DNA of 30,276 nucleotides from assembly GCA_045546555.1 (NCBI GenBank), contig JAZQCY010000003.1, positions 1 through 30,276 of the forward strand, in the 5' to 3' direction. The notes under the pieces are model-generated. The model was not told where the DNA came from. It ran no database searches and worked only from the letters and a program-made list of their open reading frames with translations. Source of the DNA: UMGS172 sp045546555. Its GTDB lineage: Bacteria > Bacillota > Clostridia > Oscillospirales > Acutalibacteraceae. A program made the translations under genes and the position numbers. Below, piece after piece: positions 6,630-14,107 of this stretch (positions within the stretch are counted from its first letter, which is position 1; each line of letters opens with the position of its first letter).

Positions 6630-8453
6630 ATGATTCGTGCACAAGTTCTTATTTGTGGCGGTACAGGATGTACCTCTTCGGGAAGCGTTGCAATTCAGAA
6701 GGAATTTGAAGAGCAGATCAACCTTAACGGTCTTTCCGAGGAAGTCAAGATTGTGCAGACCGGTTGCTTCGGTCTTTGTGCTCTCGGCCCTGTCGTCATT
6801 GTTTACCCCGACGGAACCTTCTATTCCAGAGTTACCGCCGAGGACGTTAAGGAGATCGTCTCCGAGCATCTTCTCAAAGGTCGTCCCGTTGAGCGCCTCG
6901 TTTACACCGATACCGGTGACGCAGAGGAGACCATCGAGAACGTTTCCTTGAACGACACTGCTTTCTACCGTTCACAGAAGCGTGTTGCTCTTCGTAACTG
7001 CGGTGTTATCAACCCCGAAAATATCGATGAGTACATTGCTATGGACGGCTATCAGGCTCTCGGTAAGGTTTTGACCGAGATGACCCCCGATGATGTTATC
7101 AAGGAGATCCTTGCTTCCGGACTTCGCGGTCGTGGCGGGGGCGGCTTCCCCACCCGTAAGAAGTGGGAGTTGGCTCGTAACCTCGTTCCCGATGCAGACC
7201 AGAAGTATGTTGCATGTAACGCCGACGAAGGTGACCCCGGTGCATTTATGGACCGTTCGGTTCTCGAGGGTGACCCCCATGCTTTGATCGAGGCTATGGC
7301 AATTGCCGGTTACGCTATCGGCGCAAACCAGGGCTTCGTTTATGTCCGTGCAGAGTATCCTATCGCTGTTCGCCGTCTCCAGATTGCTATCGAGCAGGCC
7401 CGTGAGTATGGTTTGCTTGGCAAGGATATCTTCGGTACAGGTTTTGATTTCGATATGGATATCCGTCTTGGTGCAGGCGCATTCGTTTGCGGTGAGGAAA
7501 CTGCCCTTATGACCTCTATCGAGGGTAAGCGTGGCGAGCCTCGTCCCCGTCCTCCGTTCCCTGCAGCAAAGGGTCTGTTTGGCAAGCCCACCGTATTGAA
7601 TAACGTTGAGACCTATGCCAACATTCCTCAGATCATCTTGAAGGGTGCTGATTGGTTCGCATCTATGGGTACCGAAAGAAGCAAGGGTACCAAGGTCTTC
7701 GCACTCGGTGGTAAGATCAAGAACACCGGACTTGTTGAAGTACCTATGGGAACCACTCTCCGTCAGATCATCGAAGAGATCGGCGGCGGCATCCCCAACG
7801 GCAAGAAGTTCAAGGCAGCACAGACCGGCGGTCCTTCCGGCGGATGTATCCCTGCACATCTTATCGACACTCCCATCGATTACGATAACCTTATCGAGAT
7901 CGGCTCTATGATGGGCTCCGGCGGTCTTATCGTTATGGACGAGGACAGCTGTATGGTCGATATCGCAAAATTCTTCCTCGAGTTTACTGTTGACGAGTCC
8001 TGCGGTAAGTGTACTCCCTGCCGTGTCGGTACCAAGAGACTGCTCGAAATGCTTGACAACATCACCAAGGGCAAGGCTACCTTGGAGGATCTTGACAGAA
8101 TGGAAGAGCTCTGCTACTACATCAAGAAGAACGCACTTTGCGGTCTCGGACAGACTGCTCCGAACCCCGTTCTTTCAACTCTCCGTTACTTCCGTGACGA
8201 GTATGTTGCTCACATCGTTGACAAGAAGTGTCCTGCAGGCGTATGTAAGGATCTCCTTACCTACTCCATTATTCAGGATAAGTGCTTCGGCTGCGGAATG
8301 TGTGCAAAGGCTTGTCCTGCAGGCGCAATCTACAAGACCGACTACACTGCACCCGGCAAGAAGCTTCCTGCTCTTGCAATCGACCCCGATAAGTGCGTAA
8401 AGTGCGGCGCATGTATGGGCACCTGTAAGTTCAAGGCTATCATTAAAGGTTAA
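6630..8453 (+). CDS. hydB: HydB: NuoF-like NADH/FMN subunit of electron-bifurcating [FeFe] hydrogenase
   Basis: A 607-aa flavoprotein subunit that exchanges electrons with NAD(H) and splits or merges them in HydABC. Domains in order: thioredoxin-like [2Fe-2S] domain (C9, C14, C46, C50), FMN/NADH-binding NuoF core with GLRGRGGGGFPTRKKW (about 162-177) and CNADEGDPGAFMDRSVLEGD (about 196-215), a SLBB-like region, the [4Fe-4S] site ESCGKCTPC (C458, C461, C464) with a later Cys in LCGLGQ, and a C-terminal double [4Fe-4S] ferredoxin (CFGCGMCAKACP and CVKCGACMGTC). These are features of bifurcating HydB rather than plain NuoF. A strong AGGAGG (6617-6622) lies 7 nt before the ATG. Codon use looks more regular than in the accessory genes, consistent with high expression. 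Confidence 0.95.
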   Translation: MIRAQVLICGGTGCTSSGSVAIQKEFEEQINLNGLSEEVKIVQTGCFGLCALGPVVIVYPDGTFYSRVTAEDVKEIVSEHLLKGRPVERLVYTDTGDAEETIENVSLNDTAFYRSQKRVALRNCGVINPENIDEYIAMDGYQALGKVLTEMTPDDVIKEILASGLRGRGGGGFPTRKKWELARNLVPDADQKYVACNADEGDPGAFMDRSVLEGDPHALIEAMAIAGYAIGANQGFVYVRAEYPIAVRRLQIAIEQAREYGLLGKDIFGTGFDFDMDIRLGAGAFVCGEETALMTSIEGKRGEPRPRPPFPAAKGLFGKPTVLNNVETYANIPQIILKGADWFASMGTERSKGTKVFALGGKIKNTGLVEVPMGTTLRQIIEEIGGGIPNGKKFKAAQTGGPSGGCIPAHLIDTPIDYDNLIEIGSMMGSGGLIVMDEDSCMVDIAKFFLEFTVDESCGKCTPCRVGTKRLLEMLDNITKGKATLEDLDRMEELCYYIKKNALCGLGQTAPNPVLSTLRYFRDEYVAHIVDKKCPAGVCKDLLTYSIIQDKCFGCGMCAKACPAGAIYKTDYTAPGKKLPALAIDPDKCVKCGACMGTCKFKAIIKG

Positions 8454-8467
8454 GGAGGATACATACA

Positions 8468-8680
8468 ATGGCTAAAATGATAAATTTAAAAATCAACGGT
8501 ATGGATGTCTCCGTACCTGCCGGCACTACCATTCTTGAAGCAGCACGTGAGATCGGAATTGAGATTCCCACCCTCTGCTTTATGAAGGAAATGAACGAGA
8601 TCGGCGATGCCGTATCTGCGTTGTTGAGGCCAACGAAGGCCGTGGCTTCAGAATCGTTGCTTCCTGCGTATACCCCGTAA
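8468..8680 (+). CDS. hydA: HydA N-terminal fragment, frameshifted
   Basis: The first 46 codons encode the start of the HydA [2Fe-2S] plant-ferredoxin-like domain (KINGMDVSVPAGTTILEAAR, then IPTLCF with the first Cys ligand). After EIG at 8605 the frame departs from the family and reads 24 unrelated residues to a stop at 8678-8680. The expected continuation, ACRICVVEANEGRGF, is encoded in the -1 frame directly afterwards. Translation starts at ATG 8468 behind AAGGAGG (8453-8459). This is one gene with 8689-10224; the joined product would be about 585 aa. See the entry for 8605-8608. Confidence 0.9.
   Translation: MAKMINLKINGMDVSVPAGTTILEAAREIGIEIPTLCFMKEMNEIGDAVSALLRPTKAVASESLLPAYTP
8605..8608 (+). 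other. hydA: Single-base deletion (frameshift) in hydA
   Basis: The DNA reads ATC GGC GAT GCC GTA TCT GC. Restoring one base (GGC GCA TGC CGT ATC TGC) gives G-A-C-R-I-C, the expected [2Fe-2S] ligand motif, and the frame then runs open to 10224. The offset of the downstream frame (221 nt between starts, one short of a multiple of three) fits a single missing base. No slippery heptamer is present at the site. Confidence 0.9.
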
Positions 8681-8688
8681 CCGAGGGT

Positions 8689-10224
8689 ATGGAGGTAAGA
8701 ACCAACTCCAAGGCCGTTATCGAGTCCAGAAAAATGACTCTTGAGCTTTTGCTCTCCACTCACGACAGAAAGTGTCTCTCATGCGTACGCTCGGGCAACT
8801 GCGAATTCCAGAAGCTCTGTAACGACTACGGCATCGAGGACGAGGCCAAGTTCGACGGCGATAAGCCCCACTATGAGCTTGACTACTCTTCTGCTCACAT
8901 GATCCGTGACAACAACAAGTGCGTGCTCTGCCGTCGCTGTGTTGCCGCTTGCCACGCACAGCACGTTGGCGTTATCGGCGCTAACGACCGTGGTATCGAC
9001 ACCAATGTTGCCTGCGCATTCGAGAAGGGCCTCGGCGCTACCGGATGTGTATCCTGCGGTCAGTGTATCATCAGCTGTCCTACCGGCGCTTTGACCGAGA
9101 AGGACGATACCGATAAGGTCATCGACGCTATCAACGATCCCGAGAAGGTCGTTATCGTTCAGACTGCTCCTGCAGTCCGTGCCGCTTTGGGTGAAGAGTT
9201 CGGTCTTCCCATCGGCACCGGCGTTGAGGGCAAGATGGTTGCCGCTCTCCGTCGTCTCGGCTTTGACAAGGTATTCGATACCGACGTTGCTGCCGACCTC
9301 ACCATTATGGAGGAGGGAACCGAGTTCATCGACCGTGTAAAGAACGGCGGCGTTCTCCCCATGATCACCTCCTGCTCACCCGGTTGGATCAACTTCTGCG
9401 AGATGTATCATCCCAACATGATCCCCAACCTTTCTTCTTGCAAGTCTCCTCAGCAGATGTTCGGCGCAGTGCTGAAGACCTACTATGCAGAGAAGCACGG
9501 CATCGACCCCAAGAACATCGTTTCTGTTTCGGTTATGCCCTGTACCGCCAAGAAGTACGAGATCATGCGTGACGACGAGAATGCCGCAGGCGTTCCCGAT
9601 CTTGACATCACCATCACCACCCGTGAGCTTGCCAGAATGATCAAGAAGGCAAGAATCGAGTTCACTAAGCTTCCCGACGAGCAGTTTGACTCTCCCTTGG
9701 GCGAGGCAACCGGCGCAGGCGTTATCTTCGGCGCAACCGGCGGTGTTATGGAAGCAGCTCTTAGAACCGTTGCCGAGATCCTCGAGGGCAAGACCATTGA
9801 GAACGTTGAGTACACCGCAGTTCGCGGTACCGACGCTATCAAGGAAGCAACCGTCAATGTTGCAGGCATGGATGTAAACATCTGTGTTGTCAGCGGACTT
9901 GACGCTGCTCACAAGGTTCTCACCGCTGTTGAGAACGGCGAGAAAACTTACCACTTCATCGAGATCATGTGCTGTCCCGGCGGCTGTGTAAACGGCGGCG
10001 GTCAGCCCATCCAGCCCAACTCGGTTCGCCAGACTGTTGATATCAAGGCTCTCCGTGCAAAGGCTCTCTATGATTACGATGCAGCTAACACCAAGAGAAA
10101 GTCTCATGAAAGCCCCGTTGTCAAGGCTCTCTACGATGAGTATTTTGAGAAGCCCGGCAGCCATAAGGCTCACAAGATCCTCCACACCACCTATGTAGAC
10201 CGTTCCAAGAACGTTATGAAATAA
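8689..10224 (+). CDS. hydA: HydA: catalytic subunit of electron-bifurcating [FeFe] hydrogenase (main part after frameshift)
   Basis: The large part of the catalytic subunit that reduces protons or oxidises H2. From 8608 the frame reads CRICVVEANEGRGFRIVASC, completing the [2Fe-2S] ligands, and the first in-frame ATG is 8689. Downstream are the His-Cys3 [4Fe-4S] site (STHDRKCLSCVRSGNC), two ferredoxin clusters (CVLCRRCVAAC, CVSCGQCIISCP) and the H-cluster domain with L1 TSCSPGW, L2 MPCTAKKYE and L3 EIMCCPGGCVNGGGQP. L3 has Cys where the consensus ExMAC has Ala. The small-subunit-like C-terminal end (RKSHESPVVKALYDEYF...) is complete. Every motif after the frameshift is intact, which favours a recent mutation or a sequence error over an old pseudogene. 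It is the last gene of the operon, with a terminator 20 nt downstream. Confidence 0.95.
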   Translation: MEVRTNSKAVIESRKMTLELLLSTHDRKCLSCVRSGNCEFQKLCNDYGIEDEAKFDGDKPHYELDYSSAHMIRDNNKCVLCRRCVAACHAQHVGVIGANDRGIDTNVACAFEKGLGATGCVSCGQCIISCPTGALTEKDDTDKVIDAINDPEKVVIVQTAPAVRAALGEEFGLPIGTGVEGKMVAALRRLGFDKVFDTDVAADLTIMEEGTEFIDRVKNGGVLPMITSCSPGWINFCEMYHPNMIPNLSSCKSPQQMFGAVLKTYYAEKHGIDPKNIVSVSVMPCTAKKYEIMRDDENAAGVPDLDITITTRELARMIKKARIEFTKLPDEQFDSPLGEATGAGVIFGATGGVMEAALRTVAEILEGKTIENVEYTAVRGTDAIKEATVNVAGMDVNICVVSGLDAAHKVLTAVENGEKTYHFIEIMCCPGGCVNGGGQPIQPNSVRQTVDIKALRAKALYDYDAANTKRKSHESPVVKALYDEYFEKPGSHKAHKILHTTYVDRSKNVMK

Positions 10225-10244
10225 TAGGTTAAGGACAAGCAAAA

Positions 10245-10284
10245 AACGACCCACCGTGGCAACACGGTGGTTCGTTGCGTTTTA
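10245..10284 (+). terminator. Terminator of the hydrogenase operon
   Basis: Stem AACGA-C-CCACCGTG (10245-10258), loop GCAA, CACGGTGG-T-TCGTT (10263-10276), with a short T-run (TTTT) shortly after. Located 20 nt past the hydA stop. Confidence 0.85.
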
Positions 10285-10312
10285 CAAAGGATTTCAAAAA
10301 CGGATAAAACAA

Positions 10313-10620
10313 TGTAGGGGCGATTCACGAATCGCCCGCCGCAAGCCGATTTTACGGACCGTCGAGTACGCCGGTCCCTACAAAAAAGTATAAGGATATT
10401 ATGTAGGGGCTGGCGCCTTCGACAGCCCGCCTTAAGTTGGCTTTGCGGAACGGATAAATCCGTTCCCTACAATTAAGCCTATAGACACAATGTAGGGACC
10501 GGCGGTCTCGCACTGCGGTGCTCGGTCCCTCGTCGGCTCCGGCAGTCCGGAGGACTGTCATTCACTACCGACTCGCACGCTTCGCTACCCCGACGGTCCG
10601 CCGTAAGCCGACTCACGAGC
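10313..10620. repeat. Tandem array of TGTAGGG...CCCTACA double-hairpin repeats, 89-bp period
   Basis: Units begin with TGTAGGG at 10313, 10402 and 10491, exactly 89 bp apart. The first two are 70 bp long, ending in CCCTACA at 10382 and 10471, and are separated by AT-rich spacers. Each has two inner hairpins whose sequences differ but whose pairing is kept: GGGCGATTC/GAATCGCCC and GGACCG/CGGTCC in unit 1; GGGCTG/CAGCCC and GGAACGGAT/ATCCGTTCC in unit 2. Unit 3 is degenerate (ends near CGGTCCCTC, 10532) and is followed by more GC-rich inverted repeats to about 10620. No protein-coding signal. Similar TGTAGGG repeats are familiar from Clostridia intergenic DNA. Confidence 0.8.
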
Positions 10621-10667
10621 CCTCTCACCCCATAAAACAAAACCGTATAAATAATAACTGAATTTTC

Positions 10668-10695
10668 TTGACAATCAAATCTACTATGATATAAT
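10668..10695 (+). promoter_or_regulatory. Strong sigma-A promoter of the deacetylase-like gene
   Basis: Perfect -35 TTGACA (10668-10673) and perfect -10 TATAAT (10690-10695) with a 16-bp spacer, about 55 bp upstream of the ATG at 10751. Confidence 0.88.
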
Positions 10696-10750
10696 GAAAA
10701 TGAAAAACAAGTGGGCAAAATTCAGCGGTTTTTGATGCGGAGGAATTTGT

Positions 10751-12091
10751 ATGACGAATTTGGTATTCAGTTTCGATACAGAAGATTATGTAAACTTAAA
10801 TGCACTCGATTGCATTAAAAATATCGCCGATATTTTGACCCGAAACGGGGTCAAGGGTTGCTTTAATGTTGTCGGTTGGCTTGCCAAACTGCTCAAGGAG
10901 CAGGGCAGGGAGGACATTATAGAGGCTGTCAAGCTTCACGAGATCGACAGCCACTCTTTAAGACACTCGCACCACCCCACCGTCAACGAATACACCGATA
11001 TTGCCGATATCGAGGAGGCAATAGGGCGATTTGTCAAGGAGGAATCCGAAAATATTGCCATTTTGCGTGAGATTTTCGGAATTGAGAGGGTCTATGCGTG
11101 GTGTCCGCCCGGAAATTCCACATCTTACGCCGCACATTACGGTGCCGATCAGCTTGGTATACCCGTTTTTGGCGGTGATGAGCTGACCGACCGTGTGCGT
11201 TACCGCCCCGTGAACTTTTGCAACCTCGTCTGCACACGCTATACCACCGACCTTGTGTCTAATCTGTTGAAATACAGCGATGAGGACATCCCGAAGCTTG
11301 TTGATGAGCTTGCAAAGTTTGATTTTATCACTGTGTCCAACCACCCTCAGGAGTTTATGTCAACCAAATTTTGGGACGGACTCAACTTCAAAGGTCAGAA
11401 CACTCCAAAAGAGGAGTGGATCCCGTCACCCGTCCGACCCGATGAGGAAACGGCAGAGCTTTTCAGAAAATTCGATCTGTTGGTCAAGGCCGTCAAAAAC
11501 GATGACCGTTTTAAGATAGTTACAAATAAGGATTGCGCTGAGATCTACGGTGCAAAGGGCAGAGTTATCACAAGGGATATGATACCTGAGATAAAACGGC
11601 AGTTGGAGGAGTATTTCTTCCCCGTAACCACACCCGATTCGTTCTGTATTGCCGACATTGTGCTGGCCTGCCGTGATCTTCTGCTGGGATCTGAGCGTCA
11701 CGAGTGCGATAAGGTCTACGGATTTATCGACACACCCTATGCGATAAAAGAGCCGATGACCTTCACGGCATCGGAAATAGCCTCTGCCGCAGGGCAGATC
11801 GGCAACCGCTTCCTGCCCGAAAAACTCTACATCAACGGCAAGGCGATAGGCGTGGCCGATTGGCTGTTTGGCGCTTTTGAGGTACTTTCGGGTGCCGAAA
11901 AGGTGACTTTGAGGCCAAGAGAATGGCAGATAGATATGGATCAGTTCCCGTGGGTGCGTGACGAGCTTTACAAAAACTGGCCTTGGATGCAGGGCGATGA
12001 TTTTAAGGATGAGTTTTTATCAAAACGTCTGCGCCTGCAAAGCTATACCATCCATTTGCCCAAAGGCACACCAAGAAAAATATATGATTAA
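10751..12091 (+). CDS. Polysaccharide deacetylase-like (NodB-fold) protein
   Basis: A 446-aa protein without a signal peptide, so probably cytoplasmic. The first 250 residues resemble the carbohydrate esterase 4/NodB fold: motif 1 FSFDTED (D9, D12), GVKGCFNVVGWLAK, motif 2 HSLRHSHHP (H68 and H72 as metal ligands), and motif 3 WCPPGNS. A later TVSNHPQEFM is a plausible C-terminal active-site region. Residues 270-446 show no domain that I can name. The lack of a secretion signal argues against peptidoglycan deacetylation outside the cell; an intracellular sugar or nucleotide-sugar substrate is possible. GGAGGA (10739-10744) lies 6 nt before the ATG. It is transcribed alone, from its own perfect promoter to a strong terminator. 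Confidence 0.75.
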   Translation: MTNLVFSFDTEDYVNLNALDCIKNIADILTRNGVKGCFNVVGWLAKLLKEQGREDIIEAVKLHEIDSHSLRHSHHPTVNEYTDIADIEEAIGRFVKEESENIAILREIFGIERVYAWCPPGNSTSYAAHYGADQLGIPVFGGDELTDRVRYRPVNFCNLVCTRYTTDLVSNLLKYSDEDIPKLVDELAKFDFITVSNHPQEFMSTKFWDGLNFKGQNTPKEEWIPSPVRPDEETAELFRKFDLLVKAVKNDDRFKIVTNKDCAEIYGAKGRVITRDMIPEIKRQLEEYFFPVTTPDSFCIADIVLACRDLLLGSERHECDKVYGFIDTPYAIKEPMTFTASEIASAAGQIGNRFLPEKLYINGKAIGVADWLFGAFEVLSGAEKVTLRPREWQIDMDQFPWVRDELYKNWPWMQGDDFKDEFLSKRLRLQSYTIHLPKGTPRKIYD

Positions 12092-12095
12092 CCTT

Positions 12096-12132
12096 ACGAT
12101 CCGACCTTGCTTTAGGTCGGATCGTTTGCGTT
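12096..12132 (+). terminator. Terminator after the deacetylase-like gene
   Basis: Perfect 12-bp stem ACGATCCGACCT (12096-12107) / AGGTCGGATCGT (12114-12125) with a 6-nt loop; the following T-run is short (TTGCGTT). Between here and 12353 I see only a TATAAT at 12310-12315 with no good -35. Confidence 0.85.
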
Positions 12133-12353
12133 GGATTGACCGGCTCACAAAACCGTACAAATAATTTTGCGCCGCCCGCCGTGAGTTCTGCAGGTCGGGT
12201 TGTTATTATATACAAAAAATTTGATTTTGGTTTGGAGCAGGATGGCCGAATGTCAAATTATTACCATTAAAAGTACAAAAAATCCGTATATTTGAAGGCT
12301 GTCAGAATGTATAATGAAGGTACGAAAGCGTATAAATGAAAGGATGTTTCCAA

Positions 12354-13781
12354 ATGGCCAAGCAAAAATCATTAGCGGTTCGCACATTTTCAGTATTGAC
12401 GGTGCTGTTTCTGATGCTCGTGTTGTTTGTTGGCTGTGGCGGTGACACCACCGACGGCGGTTCAAATGCAGGCACTGCAAACAATAGCTCCAATCAGGGC
12501 AGCGTTCAGGTGCCTTCGCAGGAGCAGGGCTCGGGTATTTATGCCGAGGATGACTATGATCCGTATTCAAAAATCCCCGAATCCTCAAAGGGTGTAACGG
12601 TGCGCTATGCCACCTGGATCGACCACACCACCACCGAGGGTGCCAAGCCCTTGGGCAATTTTTACGATGATACCGACATCAGGGTAACACTTTACCTTGT
12701 CCCGCAGAACGGATACGTCAACACACTTATGACTAAAATGGCTTCGGGCGATATCCCCGACGTTTACGTCACAAGTGAGGATAATCAGTCCTTCCCGTTG
12801 TCGTTGCAGATCGGTGCACCTATAGACCTTGTTTCCACCGTTGACCTTAACGATCCCATCTGGGACAAGTCGATGCTCGAAACGGGCAAGATCGGTGACC
12901 ATTACTATCTGCTCAACACGCTCAATTCGCCTTGGTCGGGCTCCAACCTTGTTTATTACAACAAGTCGATCTTCGAGGAAAACGGCTTCAAGACCCCTGC
13001 CGATTACTACGCAGAGGGTAATTGGACCTGGAACACCATGAAGAAGGTCATGAAAGAGGTCGACGCATTGGGCGAGGATTACATCGGCGGATATGTCGAC
13101 CCCGAGATCCTTGGCGGCTCGGCAGGTGTTTCGTTTGTGAATTACGATTACAAGTCCAACAAGTTCTCGAGCATGGTCAATAGCCGTGAGCTGCTTTCGA
13201 CCTATCAGTTCTATGCCGATCTTCGTACCGAGGGCCTTACAACCACAAGCCTCATCGAGAGTATCGAAAAGTTTAAAAACGGCCGTCTCGGTATTATGAC
13301 CACGGGTGTTTACGGACTTAAAGCCACGGGACATTTTATCGGAATGGATCAGAGTAAGATAGGCTACACCTATCTGCCTGCTTTGGAGGATGGAACCAAG
13401 GGTCTGACCTCGTCCATCCACCGTATGTACGGTATCTGCGCCAAGGCTCCCAACGCCGATGCCGCAGGCTATTTCATCCGCTATTGGCTTGATTACAAGA
13501 ACTACGACCTTGAATCCACCTTCATCTCGATCGACGCCGGTAACTTCTATTATGAGCTTATCAATCAGGGTGCAGAGAACAAGTATTTTAACTTTGATTT
13601 TGCCTGCGCCAACCTTATAGGTCACGATAATGCCTATGCATTTACCCGTGGCGCCAGAACCTCGCCCTCGGCAGGCACCAAGACGGCCATCGACTCGGTT
13701 TCCAATATTGTTGACGACGCCGTTAAAAAGGCCAACGCTCTGATAGAGTCAACCGTTAAGGATCAGGCAAGCTATAAATAA
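12354..13781 (+). CDS. Extracellular solute-binding lipoprotein (sugar ABC transporter type), orphan
   Basis: A 475-aa family 1 type substrate-binding protein anchored as a lipoprotein. The N-terminal signal (KQKSLAVRTFSVLTVLFLML) ends in a lipobox-like LFVGC, followed by a low-complexity Gly/Ser/Asn linker. The body contains YVNTLMTKMASGDIPDVYVT and NLVYYNKSIFEENGFKTP, typical of carbohydrate-binding proteins. The ATG at 12354 is chosen because AAAGGA (12339-12344) lies 9 nt before it; an in-frame ATG at 12336 would add six residues but has no site. No permease or ATPase genes are near, so it must work with a transporter encoded elsewhere or act as a surface-binding protein. It is convergent with the AraC gene. 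Confidence 0.88.
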   Translation: MAKQKSLAVRTFSVLTVLFLMLVLFVGCGGDTTDGGSNAGTANNSSNQGSVQVPSQEQGSGIYAEDDYDPYSKIPESSKGVTVRYATWIDHTTTEGAKPLGNFYDDTDIRVTLYLVPQNGYVNTLMTKMASGDIPDVYVTSEDNQSFPLSLQIGAPIDLVSTVDLNDPIWDKSMLETGKIGDHYYLLNTLNSPWSGSNLVYYNKSIFEENGFKTPADYYAEGNWTWNTMKKVMKEVDALGEDYIGGYVDPEILGGSAGVSFVNYDYKSNKFSSMVNSRELLSTYQFYADLRTEGLTTTSLIESIEKFKNGRLGIMTTGVYGLKATGHFIGMDQSKIGYTYLPALEDGTKGLTSSIHRMYGICAKAPNADAAGYFIRYWLDYKNYDLESTFISIDAGNFYYELINQGAENKYFNFDFACANLIGHDNAYAFTRGARTSPSAGTKTAIDSVSNIVDDAVKKANALIESTVKDQASYK

Positions 13782-13790
13782 TTCAAAAAC

Positions 13791-14105
13791 AAAAATCTTT
13801 CCCGAGATCAGCTTAGGGAGTTGCGATTAGGGAGAAATCGGTTTTTCGGTGAAATTTGAATTGTTGCTTGTTGAAAAGCCTTGAAATACGGCAGTATTCC
13901 TGCATTTTTCAACTTCGCAACATCTTCAAATTTCATCCTACAAAACTGCCCGGCACCCAAAACGGATGAATTTTTGTTGGTATAAAAGTAAAAAGACCAC
14001 GGTAACGCTGACGCGTACCGTGGTCTTTTGACGCATTAGACCGCAAAAAGGCGCTGTTTTGGGCGAATTATCCCTAACCGTAACTCCCTTTCGGGAAAGA
14101 TTTTT
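13791..14105. terminator. Bidirectional terminator stem split by a 275-bp repeat
   Basis: AAAAATCTTTCCCGA (13791-13805) and its perfect 15-nt inverted copy TCGGGAAAGATTTTT (14091-14105) flank the family B element and lie between two convergent genes. Without the element they would form a compact stem with T-tracts in both directions, the usual layout of a bidirectional terminator. The element seems to have landed in the loop; it brings its own terminator-like hairpin (13994-14026). Confidence 0.6.
13815..14089. repeat. 275-bp structured repeat with terminal inverted repeats, family B copy 2
   Basis: Left end AGGGAGTTGCGATTAGGGA (13815-13833) and right end (14071-14089, reverse complement AGGGAGTTACGGTTAGGGA) match at 17 of 19 positions. 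Inside are TGAAATTTGAA (13850-13860) / TTCAAATTTCA (13925-13935), an inner GTTGAAAA/TTTTTCAAC stem, and a perfect 11-bp hairpin AGACCACGGTA (13994-14004) / TACCGTGGTCT (14016-14026) with T-runs on both strands. Compared with copy 1, one stem pair changed from C-G to T-A, so pairing is kept. No transposase is present; it would have to be mobilised in trans. Confidence 0.85.
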
Positions 14106-14107
14106 TG

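Noticed and set aside
8600..8612. Programmed -1 ribosomal frameshifting in hydA
   Set aside because: No X-XXY-YYZ slippery heptamer or obvious downstream pseudoknot is seen, and hydrogenases of this family are not known to use frameshifting; a deletion or sequence error is simpler.
10313..10532. CRISPR array
   Set aside because: The regular 89-bp period is made of palindromic units that differ internally; there are no identical 25-40 bp repeats and no cas genes.
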